In this document: positions 22,101 to 32,078 of the stretch, in pieces | Layout of the letters: each line of letters opens with the position of its first letter | Position numbering within the stretch: position 1 is the first letter of the stretch | NCBI GenBank assembly: GCA_037447655.1 | Contig: JBBHKE010002200.1 | Coordinates: 1-64,000, forward strand | Direction: 5' to 3' | Length of the DNA stretch: 64,000 nt | Source of the DNA: Zygnema cylindricum | Taxonomy: Eukaryota; Streptophyta; Zygnematophyceae; Zygnematales; Zygnemataceae | Notes under the pieces: model-generated | What the model was told of the DNA's origin: nothing | Database searches by the model: none | The model's input: only the letters and a program-made list of their open reading frames with translations | Program-made: the position numbers and the translations under genes

Positions 22101-24210
22101 GCTCTGGTACGCGGGACGGCCCATGGCGTAATTTACTAGAAGAAAAACCACAAAGATTGTCGCTCTCAGGCACTCAAACAAAAACAACTGCTACATGACG
22201 GCTTCGACACCATGAACAGATAAACAAAACGATAGCGATAGCAGAAATACACTTGAGAAGAAGATATTACAATTGAGCGAGAATTGGTTTCATATCTTAC
22301 TCAACAGTCAATCACCAAGAATCAAATTTAACTGGATCAAATTCGAGAGAAAAATATCAAAGAACATGAGATGAAGATTTTAATCAAAATCTAGGCCCTC
22401 TAAATCAAGCCAGAAACTATTTTTGTCCCGTATACTCTGCTCTTTAACCCCTGCCTGCTGCAGGATGCTAAGGCTGCTAGCTACAAGCTGTTAAACTTCT
22501 GTGGTCAATAATTACAACAGAAATAGACATCCTCACATGGTTTAGTTTCTAGAACAGGCTAACGGAGCAATGGGATTACTACACGTTGTTTTGACAACAA
22601 TAGAAGCATGGAACACCATCAGTAGCTAGTAGAATAACGAGCTTTTTAGATTCGAGTGCCATTAATTCGAATTTAGGTTCGAGCAATGTGGACGGAAATT
22701 GTATGATTACCAAATGAAGGTTAAGAACGTAGAAACTAGTGGTACTAATGCTATCTTATGGCCAGAGGCCAAACAACCGGCGTTCATATAGTGTCTGTAA
22801 CCCTAATAGCAACTCTCTGGGCACTTCAACACCAACGACAAAACATCAAATGTGTTTAAACGTACAGTGTGCTCTGTGCACTCTGTTGGAAAGACAACAA
22901 CTTCCTTTCCAACAATAACAGACCGCATGACATCCATCTGAAGATCATGTAGGACAAAGAAACCTTGAAATAAAGGAGCACACTTGCCATAATGTTATGG
23001 GTCTTATGTCGTGTTATTACATCAAGGTTGCCCGAGTTTCAAATCAAATGGACAGGATTTGTTAGAATCACTTTGTCATTGACGTGTCATCTCCATTAGT
23101 TAGGGACCAGGGCTATGGACATCGTTAATCTGCTTTGAACATACTACAAAAAAGTTAACAAAATGGTATTTCATACTGATTTTTCTGTCAAAAGGGGTAA
23201 AAAACAAGTGCCTGTCAAAAATGAAAATGATCTCTAGAGATTTGAAAACAGAATATACAACACCGTGAATCGCTGTTAGTGTATTTTAGTGTAAAGAAAG
23301 AAAAATTGTTACTAACGTTATTTTGGGTTCATAAACTTAAACCTAACAAAAAATTAACGATAATTAACACACATCTCACTTATTTATGTACATATTCCCG
23401 TAGTGTAGCCGCTGTAACCTGTATTTACAAAGCCAACGTTTGAGCATGTGAGAACAGGTTTGAGCGTTTTTTTCTCGTGATAAATCCTAAAAGTCAAATC
23501 TACGTGCGCTTTCCCGTGTCGACGCCGTTGCCTGTCACTTTTTTTGTACTTCTGTATGAATTAATGAGCATTTTTTATAGGGGACCCACACATTTCGTAC
23601 ACTACACTATTTATATACCTCTTGAAGCTTTTATGCTTTTGATAGAGGAATGCTCTCCTATGACCATAATCACACAGTGCTGGTTTTCGTACGAGCCGAA
23701 AAAAATGGTGATGCCAATAGCCAAGGTTGGACTTTGAACACGATACTTCGTTGGGCGTCTCATCGATCTTAAGTTACTTGAGACAATGCAATTATAGTTG
23801 GGTTATAAGATTTTTGTCAATGTCAGCACCTCTAAGATTCCATTGGTAAAAAAAAATATAAAATAAAAGTATAATTGACACAACTGGGAATAAATTATTG
23901 AGCATACGATTATTGACCGTTGATATACTACATAACATCATCAAATCTATGCAAATAACAAAAATAATCATCTGAAACGGGAATTGGCTAAATTTGAGAA
24001 CATTAAAAGTTGATTGAACGAGGACTTTGGGTTAAGGGGCTTACCTGGAATAGTTGCGAGGTAGGCTTTTGGGAACACTCGGCTGAACGTTGGATCATAT
24101 TTTTGTGAAGGCGGCGCGACACACCGTACTCCCAAAACGAAAACATAGAGCATAAAGAAAGAAATCGCACATGGAATGATTTGTGTGGATGAGCCACCAA
24201 CCATGCCCAT
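4066..24210 (-). CDS. Multi-domain secreted lectin-PAN-LRR protein gene (eight exons, 3' end not found)
   Basis: Eight minus-strand exons join in one frame: 24210-24045, 22135-21674, 21198-20959, 18831-18103, 16211-15840, 14953-14827, 4469-4398 and 4137-4066, giving 2240 nt or about 746 codons. Order: signal peptide (residues 1-~30), F-type lectin (~56-209), PAN/apple (~210-289), L-type lectin (~290-532), Pro-rich linker (~533-656), LRR N-cap (~657-698) and two 24-residue LRRs. All junctions before the LRR cap are phase 1, so each domain is a removable module; later ones are phase 2, as in plant LRR genes. The large introns contain copia debris. Likely role, inferred: extracellular carbohydrate recognition, perhaps the ectodomain of a receptor. 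No stop, transmembrane or kinase exon was found before the left end, so the gene may be truncated. It could also be two adjacent genes split in the 10-kb intron between exons 6 and 7. Confidence 0.7.
4398..4469 (-). CDS. Exon 7: 72-nt LRR exon
   Basis: Exactly 72 nt between TTTTGATGCAG and GTAAGT, phase 2 at both ends. It encodes one 24-residue repeat with an LSGLGFRGNISEVIGLLDTL pattern. The single-nt start completes a Leu codon begun by the TT left by exon 6. Length and phase match plant LRR receptor genes. Confidence 0.7.
4690..5275 (-). pseudogene. Retrotransposon gag scrap (minus)
   Basis: Minus-strand translations give a LPIFDGATDFDGLDYLYWAD block near 5150-5235 and MALMKGLPEEHKSVMDLLM near 4805-4860. 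Both resemble LTR-retrotransposon Gag segments. Stops and indels separate them. It lies within the long intron between exons 6 and 7 of the lectin-LRR gene. Confidence 0.5.
5300..5740 (+). repeat. Dispersed repeat copy 1 (paired with 13860-14300)
   Basis: The segment with AATGTACATTCT near 5490, TTCTATCCTGGTTTTTCC near 5540 and CACTTTGTACAG near 5586 is clearly related, in opposite orientation, to 13860-14300. A shorter relative of the GTACAAAG segment sits on the minus strand near 6190-6230. The family is unknown; similarity extends over non-coding positions, which argues for a transposon. Confidence 0.55.
5741..6359. other. No gene recognised
   Basis: Intronic sequence of the lectin-LRR gene with a short G-run near 6040-6057 and a possible scrap of the dispersed repeat. 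A minus-strand frame at 6279-5998 has no recognisable domain. Confidence 0.4.
6674..6979 (+). repeat. Exact tandem duplication, ~151-bp unit, period 155
   Basis: The stretch 6674-6824, carrying the copia pre-integrase motif, is repeated at 6829-6979 with no differences seen. The copy restores neither frame nor function. Its near-identity in an otherwise decayed element means it is recent, or an assembly duplication. Confidence 0.85.
7098..7120. repeat. Short (AT)n microsatellite
   Basis: About ten AT units inside copia remnant B. Confidence 0.8.
8840..9300 (-). mobile_element. Probable 3' LTR of copia element C
   Basis: On the minus strand the purine tract CAAAGGGAGGGGGAC (9301-9315) is followed at 9300 by TGTTAGGAG, a copia-type LTR start resembling the TGTTAGGAT of element D. 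The far end near 8840 is a guess, because no partner LTR survives. Confidence 0.55.
8840..13131 (-). mobile_element. Decayed Ty1/copia element C (minus strand, 5' end missing)
   Basis: Read on the minus strand the order is gag, zinc knuckles, integrase, RT, RNase H and 3' LTR. Gag near 12960-13125 resembles that of the intact element at 57688. Two CCHC knuckles lie near 12690-12790, with a stop inside the first. The integrase block FDNGEEF is near 11620. RT blocks are VKIDSLKK and FLNGELKKE near 10450-10560 and YVDDLI near 10215. The RNase H GYYDSD block is near 9755-9775. It belongs to the same lineage as element D but is full of stops. The 5' LTR and gag N-terminus are cut off at ~13132 by telomere-like sequence. 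It lies sense within the long intron of the lectin-LRR gene. Confidence 0.85.
13132..13178 (+). repeat. Interstitial telomere-like tract
   Basis: AAACCCTAAAAAACCCTAAA and degenerate CCCCAAAAAAA / TCCCAAAAA units follow the broken gag end of copia element C. The unit is the same 10-mer as at base 1. On the other side a plus-strand copia RNase H scrap begins. Confidence 0.75.
13180..13731 (+). pseudogene. Copia RNase H remnant (plus strand)
   Basis: Broken frames give an RYLVETRNLWF block, SKTEAEYMAAMWQSKNY near 13385-13430 and ENQATISAATN...SKHMGIRLYF near 13498-13580. These are the RNase H and C-terminal segments of copia pol. A purine tract AAGGGGAGCA (13721-13730) and TGTAGAAG at 13732 suggest a following 3' LTR. 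Opposite orientation to element C. Confidence 0.75.
13732..13860 (+). mobile_element. Possible LTR start after the RNase H remnant
   Basis: TGTAGAAGTAAAC follows a polypurine tract. The downstream end is not definable and the dispersed repeat copy 2 begins near 13860. Confidence 0.35.
13860..14310 (-). repeat. Dispersed repeat copy 2 (paired with 5300-5740)
   Basis: The minus strand shares GTGAAAGAGGGAC, AATGTACATTCT, TTCTATCCT and CACTTTGTACAG blocks in the same order as 5300-5740. An open frame here (14265-13816) is not conserved in the other copy and is not considered a gene. Confidence 0.55.
14311..14826. other. No recognised feature
   Basis: Intronic sequence downstream of the LRR N-cap exon. 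A short plus-strand frame at 14432-14668 has no recognisable domain. Confidence 0.4.
14827..14953 (-). CDS. Exon 6: LRR N-terminal cap (LRRNT_2-like)
   Basis: It encodes about 42 residues with the plant LRR N-cap pattern: ILLQLKDGL, then SNRLSTW, then a CSWLRVVCEN block with the paired cysteines, and a VIKL ending where the first repeat starts. The acceptor GGGACCAG gives phase 1 entry and the donor GTATGT gives phase 2 exit, exactly the change expected where an LRR array begins. Exon length is 127 nt. Confidence 0.75.
14954..15839. other. Intron 5 of the lectin-LRR gene
   Basis: AT-rich with T-runs. No exon or mobile element recognised. Confidence 0.5.
15840..16211 (-). CDS. Exon 5: proline-rich (extensin-like) linker
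   Basis: It encodes 124 residues that are mostly Pro and Ser in SPPP and PPPPP runs, as in hydroxyproline-rich cell-wall proteins and pherophorin hinges. The acceptor is a strong polypyrimidine run ending TTTTTTGTAG and the donor is CACCAG|GTAATA. Both ends are phase 1, matching the exons on either side. It is probably a glycosylated extended hinge between the lectin fold and the LRR cap. The strand is fixed by splice signals; the opposite strand has only low-complexity Arg/Glu-rich frames. Confidence 0.75.
16212..18102. other. Intron 4 of the lectin-LRR gene
   Basis: AT-rich sequence with no recognisable coding exon on either strand. Additional small exons with phase 1 ends cannot be excluded. 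Confidence 0.45.
18103..18831 (-). CDS. Exon 4: L-type (legume) lectin domain
   Basis: It encodes 243 residues covering a whole legume-lectin fold: TAFSFADF start, LQLTPAS, AGQAFYRN, AQFSFSIS, a CHGDGIAF block carrying the conserved Asp, IIFDTKRNSYDP, a WVEYDGTRQSLQVYIS block, YLGFSAGT and the terminal IQSWSFDS. In the metal-site motif the usual Glu before FDT is Ile and the usual His after the DP segment is Tyr, so metal and sugar binding may be altered. The acceptor is CATCCACCAG and the donor is CCAG|GTAGTA; both are phase 1. Extra Cys pairs such as CATC are not typical of soluble legume lectins. Confidence 0.85.
18832..20958. other. Intron 3 of the lectin-LRR gene
   Basis: No domain-bearing exon recognised. 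A relatively GC-richer patch near 20400-20600 has open frames but no recognisable motif. Confidence 0.45.
20959..21198 (-). CDS. Exon 3: PAN/apple domain
   Basis: It encodes about 80 residues with six or more cysteines in the PAN/apple arrangement: an early GQAC, NTDVAGND, then a SVAECQSKCADDCTCAGF-type core and KCWIKS. PAN/apple modules mediate protein or carbohydrate contacts outside the cell and occur in plant G-type lectin receptor kinases. The acceptor is ATGCAG and the donor is CCAA|GTAAGT; both are phase 1. An upstream in-frame TAA near 21230 shows that the exon cannot begin much earlier. The acceptor's pyrimidine tract is weak. Confidence 0.8.
21674..22135 (-). CDS. Exon 2: F-type (fucolectin) lectin domain
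   Basis: It encodes about 153 residues with the F-type lectin/discoidin-like pattern: an N-terminal RPAYQSSTF block, NFAVDGD, a GGSCSHT block, PWWMVDLG, an ARVNCCLERM block, VQVWVG and a C-terminal LCEVRVYGY. F-type lectins bind fucose through a His and two basic residues; the His in CSHT and the Arg in ARVNCC are present. The usual DCC-type pair reads NCC here. The acceptor TTTTTCTTCTAG precedes the exon and the donor is G|GTGAGT. Both ends are phase 1. A Met codon at 22187 lies inside the upstream intron and was not used as a start. Confidence 0.85.
22136..24044. other. Intron 1 of the lectin-LRR gene
   Basis: Mostly unrecognised. Near 23255-23290 it contains one degenerate end of the CACCG...TTAGCG inverted-repeat element family. 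Confidence 0.45.
24045..24210 (-). CDS. Exon 1: start codon and signal peptide of the lectin-LRR gene
   Basis: The ATG at 24210 opens a peptide with a hydrophobic core (IIPCAISFFMLYVFVLGV, about residues 11-28) followed by RC and a polar stretch, which fits a secretory signal peptide. A second Met at residue 3 is an equally possible start. The exon ends at CCAG|GTAAGC with one base left over (phase 1). That base joins exon 2 to give a Val codon. Codon 1 is chosen because it is the first Met in this open frame; there is no transcript support. Confidence 0.65.
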
Positions 24211-24405
24211 ATTTTGAATATCTCGTTCACTTCTTTCCTCTCTCGCTCCCTTCCCACTCCCTCTCCCTGTCTCTACGATGTCACTCTCCTTCCTCTCCCT
24301 CTCCCCCCTATTCTCTTCCCCTCCACTTTTCTTCCTGTTTGATGGTCAACTTTCACACTGCAAAACACCAATGTTTTTGACAAATCAGTTTTCGAAATTT
24401 GAGTA

Positions 24406-24430
24406 ATTATTCATGTTTTTATAAAGTTTA
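24406..24430 (-). promoter_or_regulatory. Possible TATA box upstream of the lectin-LRR gene
   Basis: On the minus strand TTTATAAAAAC lies about 210 bp before the ATG at 24210. Between them is a purine-rich stretch on the coding strand (CT-rich on plus, 24228-24335) that could be the 5' leader. AT-rich context makes chance matches likely. Confidence 0.25.
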
Positions 24431-26181
24431 TTAACTTTCTATGTCTGTTCTGTTTTTTTAAATTGTATCGTATTCAGCGTTAAGGGTTTCCGGGGCAGAA
24501 AATGAGTATATGAATACGATAAAATAGACAAATTCTTATAGAAAATCCTTTAAAAGAAATTGTACTCTTCTTCAAGATGTGTGGTAACGACAGCTTTTTT
24601 GGGGTTTTCTCTTGGGTTTAGACATTTATTGAGATTGCACTATTTTCGCTACTAAGACGACTGTCTTTGGAGAAGAAATGAAGCTGAAAGAAAAAAACAG
24701 TAGCTTAAAAATGCGCACTTTCACTATTAGATATTTTCCATAATGATCAAGTTTATGAAACTGGTGAATGCAGACTGATCATTGTCAACCATTATGACAT
24801 TTGGTCTTGTCAGGTTTTGTTTAAGCAAACCAGGAAACACTTTTGTTGAACGACTTGGTCCAGACTACGAATGATCACATGCAGATGTGTAAACATTGGA
24901 TAATAAAACGTCAGCACTGGCACCCTTCTACAATTTTGAATACTAAGAATGTCAAGCAGTTCAATTTGTGAAAGATTAACATTAAACCTGTTATGGATTC
25001 ATCCTTTCATTCCGAATGTTTGGCATAGGGTCACGTTTCACATTTTATTAAAACGTTTGCATCTGTTTCGGATGTCTTTCTTCAAACAGTTTCTTCTACG
25101 CCTTGAACCATTGTCACTAAAAATAAAAGCTATCTTCCTTCCAGCTCATTGGATTAAAATTATATTTTTCACCTATGTGAAGCCAAGGTTTTGTCGCCAT
25201 TGAGAAAAAAAATAAAAATTGAATAAAATACACAAAGAAAGAAGTGGATCAAAAAGTGTTAATAAATCATACTTTAAATGGAGACACTGTGATGGAATTT
25301 TGCGTGGTGGGCGACATTTTATGAGTTGTTAAATACTGACGACTTTACCTATACTGAAATGTTATAGAGGCAAAAGTAGAAAGGTACATATTTGCCTATT
25401 TGGGGTTTTCTAGAAGTTCGATAGGTTTGTCTGAAAGAGTATCAACTTTTTTACAAACATCCAAAATGGAATGTAGATTTTTACATGTATTCGATGAAAA
25501 GAATCAACTAAAATTAGATTAAGTCAGACACTTACCCTTCTTTGCAAAATAGGTGAACTTGCAGCACATGCCTCAGGAAGGAGAAACTTCAGGGCGGGTT
25601 AAAAGATACGAGTGCTTCGTTGAACAAACTGCCAAACTGTTGTTTCAACGCACGGCACACTTCAAATGTCACGCAGAGGAGACATTCGGATGCCAGGCGA
25701 ATGTACGGACGGGGCGACGTTTCATCGCAGCAAACGCCTCTGTCATGGAGTCGTCCGTAGAGTGGTAGATGGGTGTTCACAAGTACTGTACTGTAGTTCC
25801 GTCACACAGTTCGAATGGGAGTGTGCCACGTACAGACATTGAGACATGCTCGGGCGACAAAAAGGTTTACAGTCAGGATAAAGACACGGCGTCAAATTAC
25901 GGACTAACACTAATAATGACTCACGGTATAGCTTTCTGGGATCCGTAATTTTCGTACCATGTCAGCGTTTTTTTCATTTTTTTGAAAAACTTGTTTAATG
26001 AGAATCGTTCACGAATCGACACGTGTCTACGCGTAAACAGAGCCCTTTCAAAAAACTTTTTCGGTTTTCGCATCCGCAAAGCAATCGCTCCATCCAGCCA
26101 GTGCTGTCCTGTACGGCGGATGTCGAGAGTCCTCGACGGTACGGCACTACATGCCAGAGGTCGATAAGTCAAAATTTCAGA
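24431..26181. other. Intergenic stretch upstream of the lectin-LRR gene
   Basis: Unrecognised sequence. A GC-richer patch at 25553-25780 is open on both strands but shows no domain or splice context that would mark it as a gene. Confidence 0.4.
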
Positions 26182-26559
26182 TACCCGAATCCGACAGTTT
26201 TTCTGTTTTCAAACTGAATATCCTTAATCCGGCCGGGTTACTGCACGCTCCTGAATTGTAACCCGGTACCCGATACGCGTTCACGCAGAAAAAGGTAAAC
26301 CGAAACTCGATTTCTCGCGATTACCCTTACCCGCCCGTACCCGAATAATTACAAAATTACACTGCTCATCGTACCCCTCGTTTTCTCCCACGATCCCAAG
26401 AATACAAAGTACAATAATGCTGGATGCCCGTACCCGAATTTGTTTTATTTTTTCTGAATCACCCGGCCGAATCCGGCCGGCCCCCCCAAAATTTGGCACC
26501 CGAATTCGTTCCGGATCTGACTCGGCCCGCCGGGTATGGATATGGTACGGATTCGGGTA
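26182..26559. mobile_element. TA-flanked inverted-repeat element, TACCCGAATCCG termini
   Basis: Perfect 12-bp terminal inverted repeats TACCCGAATCCG (26182) and CGGATTCGGGTA (ending 26559) bound a 378-bp segment rich in internal TACCCG words. No coding capacity. The ends fit a non-autonomous DNA transposon inserted at TA. Confidence 0.55.
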
Positions 26560-28130
26560 CCCGATTGCAACCTGTGCTACATGCTATTTACAAGTACGAT
26601 ACCTACATACTAAACATTGGTGCCAGATAGAAATGATGGCCGATGGCACCTTCACGTGTCGTACCATCCACCCATATCCACCAGAAAATCATTGTTGAAA
26701 GAAGTCCTATTTGTACTCCCTTTATCCACTATTGAATTTTGTTGAATGCCCCCATTATGGATTTTGGGTTTTATAACATTATTGTTTATTTTGTCCAATA
26801 GAATAGCATGATCATACTAATATTAGTGGTGTATTGGTCGCGTTTTGCCTATAACTGATATGTAGCTTGTTTTTACTTAAAGATAAACAAAGTATTGGCT
26901 AATCTATCGGTTAGGGAATTATCGTGATTGATTAACTATATTTCGCGATGAATTACCAATAAACGTCGGGCCGATAACTATCGACGCTAACTCAGTAGTG
27001 TGGTACAGGGAAAATTCTCAAAAGCCACTCCCCCTCATGATAGCTCCATACACATTTCGTACATCTTTTACGTACCATACTTTCTTACTCTAATACATAC
27101 CATCCCCCCAAAACCGATATCATCGACGATAGTTTTTGTTGGTCTTCGAGCGATATATCGGGAACCCTCACCGTTTGATAATTGATAATATCAGTGTCAT
27201 GCTCATCGCGATAAGAGATTTCCCACTACACAACCATACAGATACTACATTCAGGTTGTACGTTTGGGAAATCTTTAATGATTTTCAATATTTGGACACA
27301 AACCTACTTGGTACCGCTCAAAATAAGAGATGAGTGTTTGAGTTCGTTTACTCGCAAGACTTGAAAGAATATTAACCTAACAAACAGAGTATATTTGAAT
27401 GTCCTCATACAACTACTCACAACTTTTGATAAAGGAACAAAATATATCGTACGCGTTTCGACTAACAAATGTTCACGATATAGATGCACGTCTTTTGTTA
27501 CACGTGTTGAGATGAACGCCACATAACTAATTTCCTTGCTTGAAACGTCTTTAAAAATCAAAGGACGTAATTCCCAAAAGCCCTAAATGCACTTACATAC
27601 TAATTGCCCGTAACGAGGCTTTGGGCGAAGGAGAAATTGTCGGTCGAAAGTAAAAATGGTAAAGCACCATTTTTTCAACCACCGCCAATTTCCTACCATA
27701 GTAACTTCTAGTTTTGGTATGGCATTGTAAGAGTCTAAATTTCCATTCGAATAAACCATGCGAGTATCTCGGTAAACTTCGTACACGTTTAAGTGCTCGC
27801 AAATTGAAAAAAGATCAAAATTATAATTTTTTGAACTAAATAAAAGAGTAACAAAAAAATTTGGTGTGTTATTGCAAGATACGTGCGCAAGGTCCTTCGG
27901 ATGTTGCGGAATTCGACATCCAATGTGGTAGTTATTCCTGGTATGAATTCATATCCTGTAAAGGCAAATAACTCATCGTAATTGTTATTATTGGATCAAT
28001 AGAAATAAATTGCGAGAAGAAGAAATATTTAGCACAAAACAATGACACAACGGAAGAATTCACAAAAAGGAACAATCGACCAAAGGGGGGTATGTATCTT
28101 TTAGCCGAAGCCTCTTTTTCATCAACTTTC
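26560..28130. other. No gene recognised
   Basis: Contains CGATATATCG-like words near 27115-27200 and 26930-26990 that may be further decayed inverted-repeat elements. No domain was recognised in the short frames. Confidence 0.4.
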
Positions 28131-28134
28131 ACTC

Positions 28135-28375
28135 TTCTCTCCTCTACACTCCGAAAATGATCACTTACATCAATTTTTACTCTTCACTCCCCAACCTTCC
28201 TAATTTGATCACTTTACTCCTCACTCCACTGCACTCCAAATTGGATCACTAACGAATGATGACTCTCAGGATAATACTCCTTGACACCTCTATACTCCGA
28301 ATGTATCATTATGGATCCTTGCCACATGCGAATTGATCACAAAAAATCTTCACCACCTCCGAATTGATAAAAAAG
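28135..28375. repeat. Degenerate minisatellite, ~45-bp unit
   Basis: Five to six diverged units share CTCCGAAT..GATCACTT-like cores, for example near 28150, 28200, 28235, 28295, 28330 and 28360. Non-coding. Confidence 0.55.
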
Positions 28376-29445
28376 TATTCCCAAACTAATGGTAAACCAA
28401 GTAGCTTTCTTTTTGATGGGTGTGTTTTAGGGAAAATTCAATCAACTCCTTTTTCGCATAGAACGTAGCATTAAAGTTTTAAATGTTGCCAAAAAAGTCG
28501 CCGAAAAAGTCTTAGATTTGATTCATTCTAGTGTATGCAGACGTTAGTGTTGGGTATCGAGGACCTTTTGCCGATATTCGATTTATATCGAATTTCAAGT
28601 ACCCGATAATTGATATATCCCTTCGATATATCTAAAATCAAATTATCGCGACATATCGCCGATGTATCGTATCGCCAATATATTGAGGCATTTAAAAAAT
28701 ATAAAATGAAATTTTTCACAGGTCTCCAAAGTCACGTGCCTTCGGGACAAGGTGACCGTATTATTTTGCCGAAAAGAAATACGGTTTTTTCTTGAAAAAC
28801 AGCAGAGTGAAGGAGATCTTTGAGGTACATTGACGCGGTACACTTGCGAAGTACACGTACATAATACGCAAGTACGGATTTCCATACGAAAATGGTTGTT
28901 TTTCAAATCTTTGACGATTTTAGAGATTTTATCGTCAACTTATAAGGAACCACTCAAATCATAACACGTATGTAAAAACTTGTTTACACACGATATGCGA
29001 TGTAACCGAGGCCTCTGTAATACATAAATTTTGTTGTCCGTACTATTACAGAGACCTCCTGATGTAACCATACCCCAAATAAGTAATTATATGAATCACA
29101 GAATTAGGGTACTTTCACATGTAACCGAAACTTAGTCTTTTTACTTTGTTTTTTAGCGAAGATTCTCCGTACAATTTTCAAAGCATTCGGATGTAAACGC
29201 AACAAAACTTGTTACTTTACAAAGGTGACTCACGTAGACGAGACGTGTACGAAACAGTGACAGGTGATGTGATACACAAAATTATGCGAAACTTCAACTC
29301 ACCTGGAAATTGATTGGGACATTGTCAACGTGGAGACTTTAAGCACTCTACCGTACTTGCTCAGCTATTCCACAAAACGCCCTTCTCTTCTCTGCAGTAT
29401 CATGTCTTTGTACTTTCCACTACCTTTCTTCGCCATTAGTGCAAA

Positions 29446-30082
<637 letters not shown>

Positions 30083-30954
30083 AGAAATGCGGTTTGTTTT
30101 TCGCTTTCCCGATTGTCGAAAGGTGCCCAATGTTTTTCCTACGCCGTATATGTGAAGGCACGTGTGTTTGAGAAAGGAGTGTTACGACAAAGAACGTTGA
30201 GGAAGGATATGAGGGGAAGGAAGGAGGCACCTTCACGCTTTTGCGAAATGGCGTCCGTTGGTCGTGACCCCTCCACGGCCCCTGTACGGAAAACAGCGCA
30301 CGGAATACGGTTCGTACATGCCGTAAACGTGCATTTGGTTTTTTTTTTGGTACTCCGCGCTCGGGAATAGTAAAAAACTTCCGGCACATGTTACAACGTC
30401 TGCCTATTCGCTCGCATCCTGGAACTTTAATTAAAACCACCTCGCGAGGTGATTTGATTTCAAGTTTGAAGATGAGCTGGAATGACGTGAAAATGGGTCG
30501 CTAGAAGTGAAACTCGCTAGACGACAAACTGCATCGACCTAAACGACAAATTACAGTACATTTAAAGTTGCAATTTGTACGGTATTAATTTCGTTTTTTT
30601 GGTACGGCTGCAGATTTTCTCGTTTTTTTCTAAGTTACAGAGGAAAACGACAGAAAATAACTGTAACTTTAGCACATGCGAAAGTACCCTTAGTACTTTT
30701 TTGTCGGTTACATTTTGCGGCGTCTACCTTTAAGTCACGGAACGAAAATCACGTCGTACGTGGCGTGTCAAACAATTTGTCTTTTTCGCTAAAATTACAT
30801 ATTATATAGAAATATAAAATATTAAATAAAAAAATACTATATATCGCTAACTTATGTTTGTCTCGGTCCGATGTATCGAGGATTCTGCTAGATCGATATT
30901 TGATATATCGAATATCGAAATTATCGCGATATAAATTTACCCGATACCCAACAC

Positions 30955-31494
30955 TACACCGCCAATCGTTATTAGCGTTGTGTACACTAATTCTATCATG
31001 CTTTTTTTTTTATTCTCCACTAGTGTAGTTCATTCTATTTTTTTTCTTTATTCTATTTAGGGTAATTTTCAATACGTTGTTTCTTAAATAGGGTCGTGTA
31101 CGGTCAGTGTCACACCGTACATAAATGTACCTTTTTAAGTTAAAAATTACAAGAAATTAGTTTTAGTAACCGCAGACGCATGAGAATGTGCGTTCTAAAA
31201 AGGAAAAAAAACCAGGTCGTAAAAATTCCCGTTCCCACATATTCGTTCGACAGCCGCGTTTCGACTGTGTGAATGTACGATTTGTGTACGATTTGTCAGA
31301 TTTTATACTGAGACCTATATTAGTGTAAGCATGTTTGCGACCAACATTTTTTTTTCAAAGATCCAAATTACCATAATCAAACAATTAGAATGTATGACTT
31401 TTTCCAAAATTTTCAAATTATTGAATAGCGTATACCACTGTAATTATTATTATACACTAATCGAATTTCCACGCTAATAACGATTGGCGGTGTA
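30955..31494. mobile_element. TACACCGC element, copy a (540 bp)
   Basis: Terminal inverted repeats TACACCGCCAATCGTTATTA at the left and the complement ending GGCGGTGTA at the right. It shares its left TA with the end of the 2.4-kb element before it. No coding capacity; probable non-autonomous DNA transposon. Confidence 0.75.
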
Positions 31495-31875
31495 GCGGAC
31501 GTGCAAATGTCCCATTTTTAGGAGGGAAAAAAATACACGTTGATCCTCACTGTTGATTTCAACAGATACACTCAAGTATACCTTTATGAAAAGTGAAGTA
31601 TTCTTTCAAGATTAACGAACTTGGAGCGAGAAACTACATGGGAGACCGATTATTCATCTCCGATATGATATTGGAGTGTTACGGAGTACATTTGCGTGGT
31701 TCACACTTGGAAAAATGGGAAAAACGATGTCATAAATTTTGGGATCCGTACGCTAAATTTCAAAAAATGACAAAAAACGCGAGCGGTTGGTTTCGACCGT
31801 TTTGGAGCGTAGCGGCGGACAAAAGATGCAGTTACATGCGTCAAAACTCGACAGCTCCGTAAAGCAAACGGCAAC

Positions 31876-32078
31876 TACACCGCGAATCGTTATTAGCGTT
31901 GAGAAATTATTAGTGTAAAGAAAAAATTAGCGTCATTCATTCTAATTTAGTGCCGGGAGACGTGGCAGATTATGGTCCACGACCTTAAATAGTGTAGTTT
32001 ATTCTATTTAAGGTATTAATGTCAAAATTTTGGGGTGCCGATATAGAGTTCATAACGCTAATAACGATTCGCGGTGTA
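31876..32078. mobile_element. TACACCGC element, copy b (203 bp)
   Basis: Inverted-repeat ends TACACCGCGAATCGTTATTA and TAACGATTCGCGGTGTA. The interior matches copy c at 45336 over its whole length in the opposite orientation, and both are 203 bp. A clear MITE family. Confidence 0.85.

Noticed and set aside
22136-22187. Met at 22187 as the start of the F-type lectin gene with its own signal peptide
   Set aside because: The hydrophobic stretch is the polypyrimidine tract of a splice acceptor ending TTCTAG. Exon 1 at 24210 supplies a better signal peptide in matching phase.
25553-25780. Open frames on both strands in a GC-richer patch
   Set aside because: No domain, conserved motif or splice pair could be identified.
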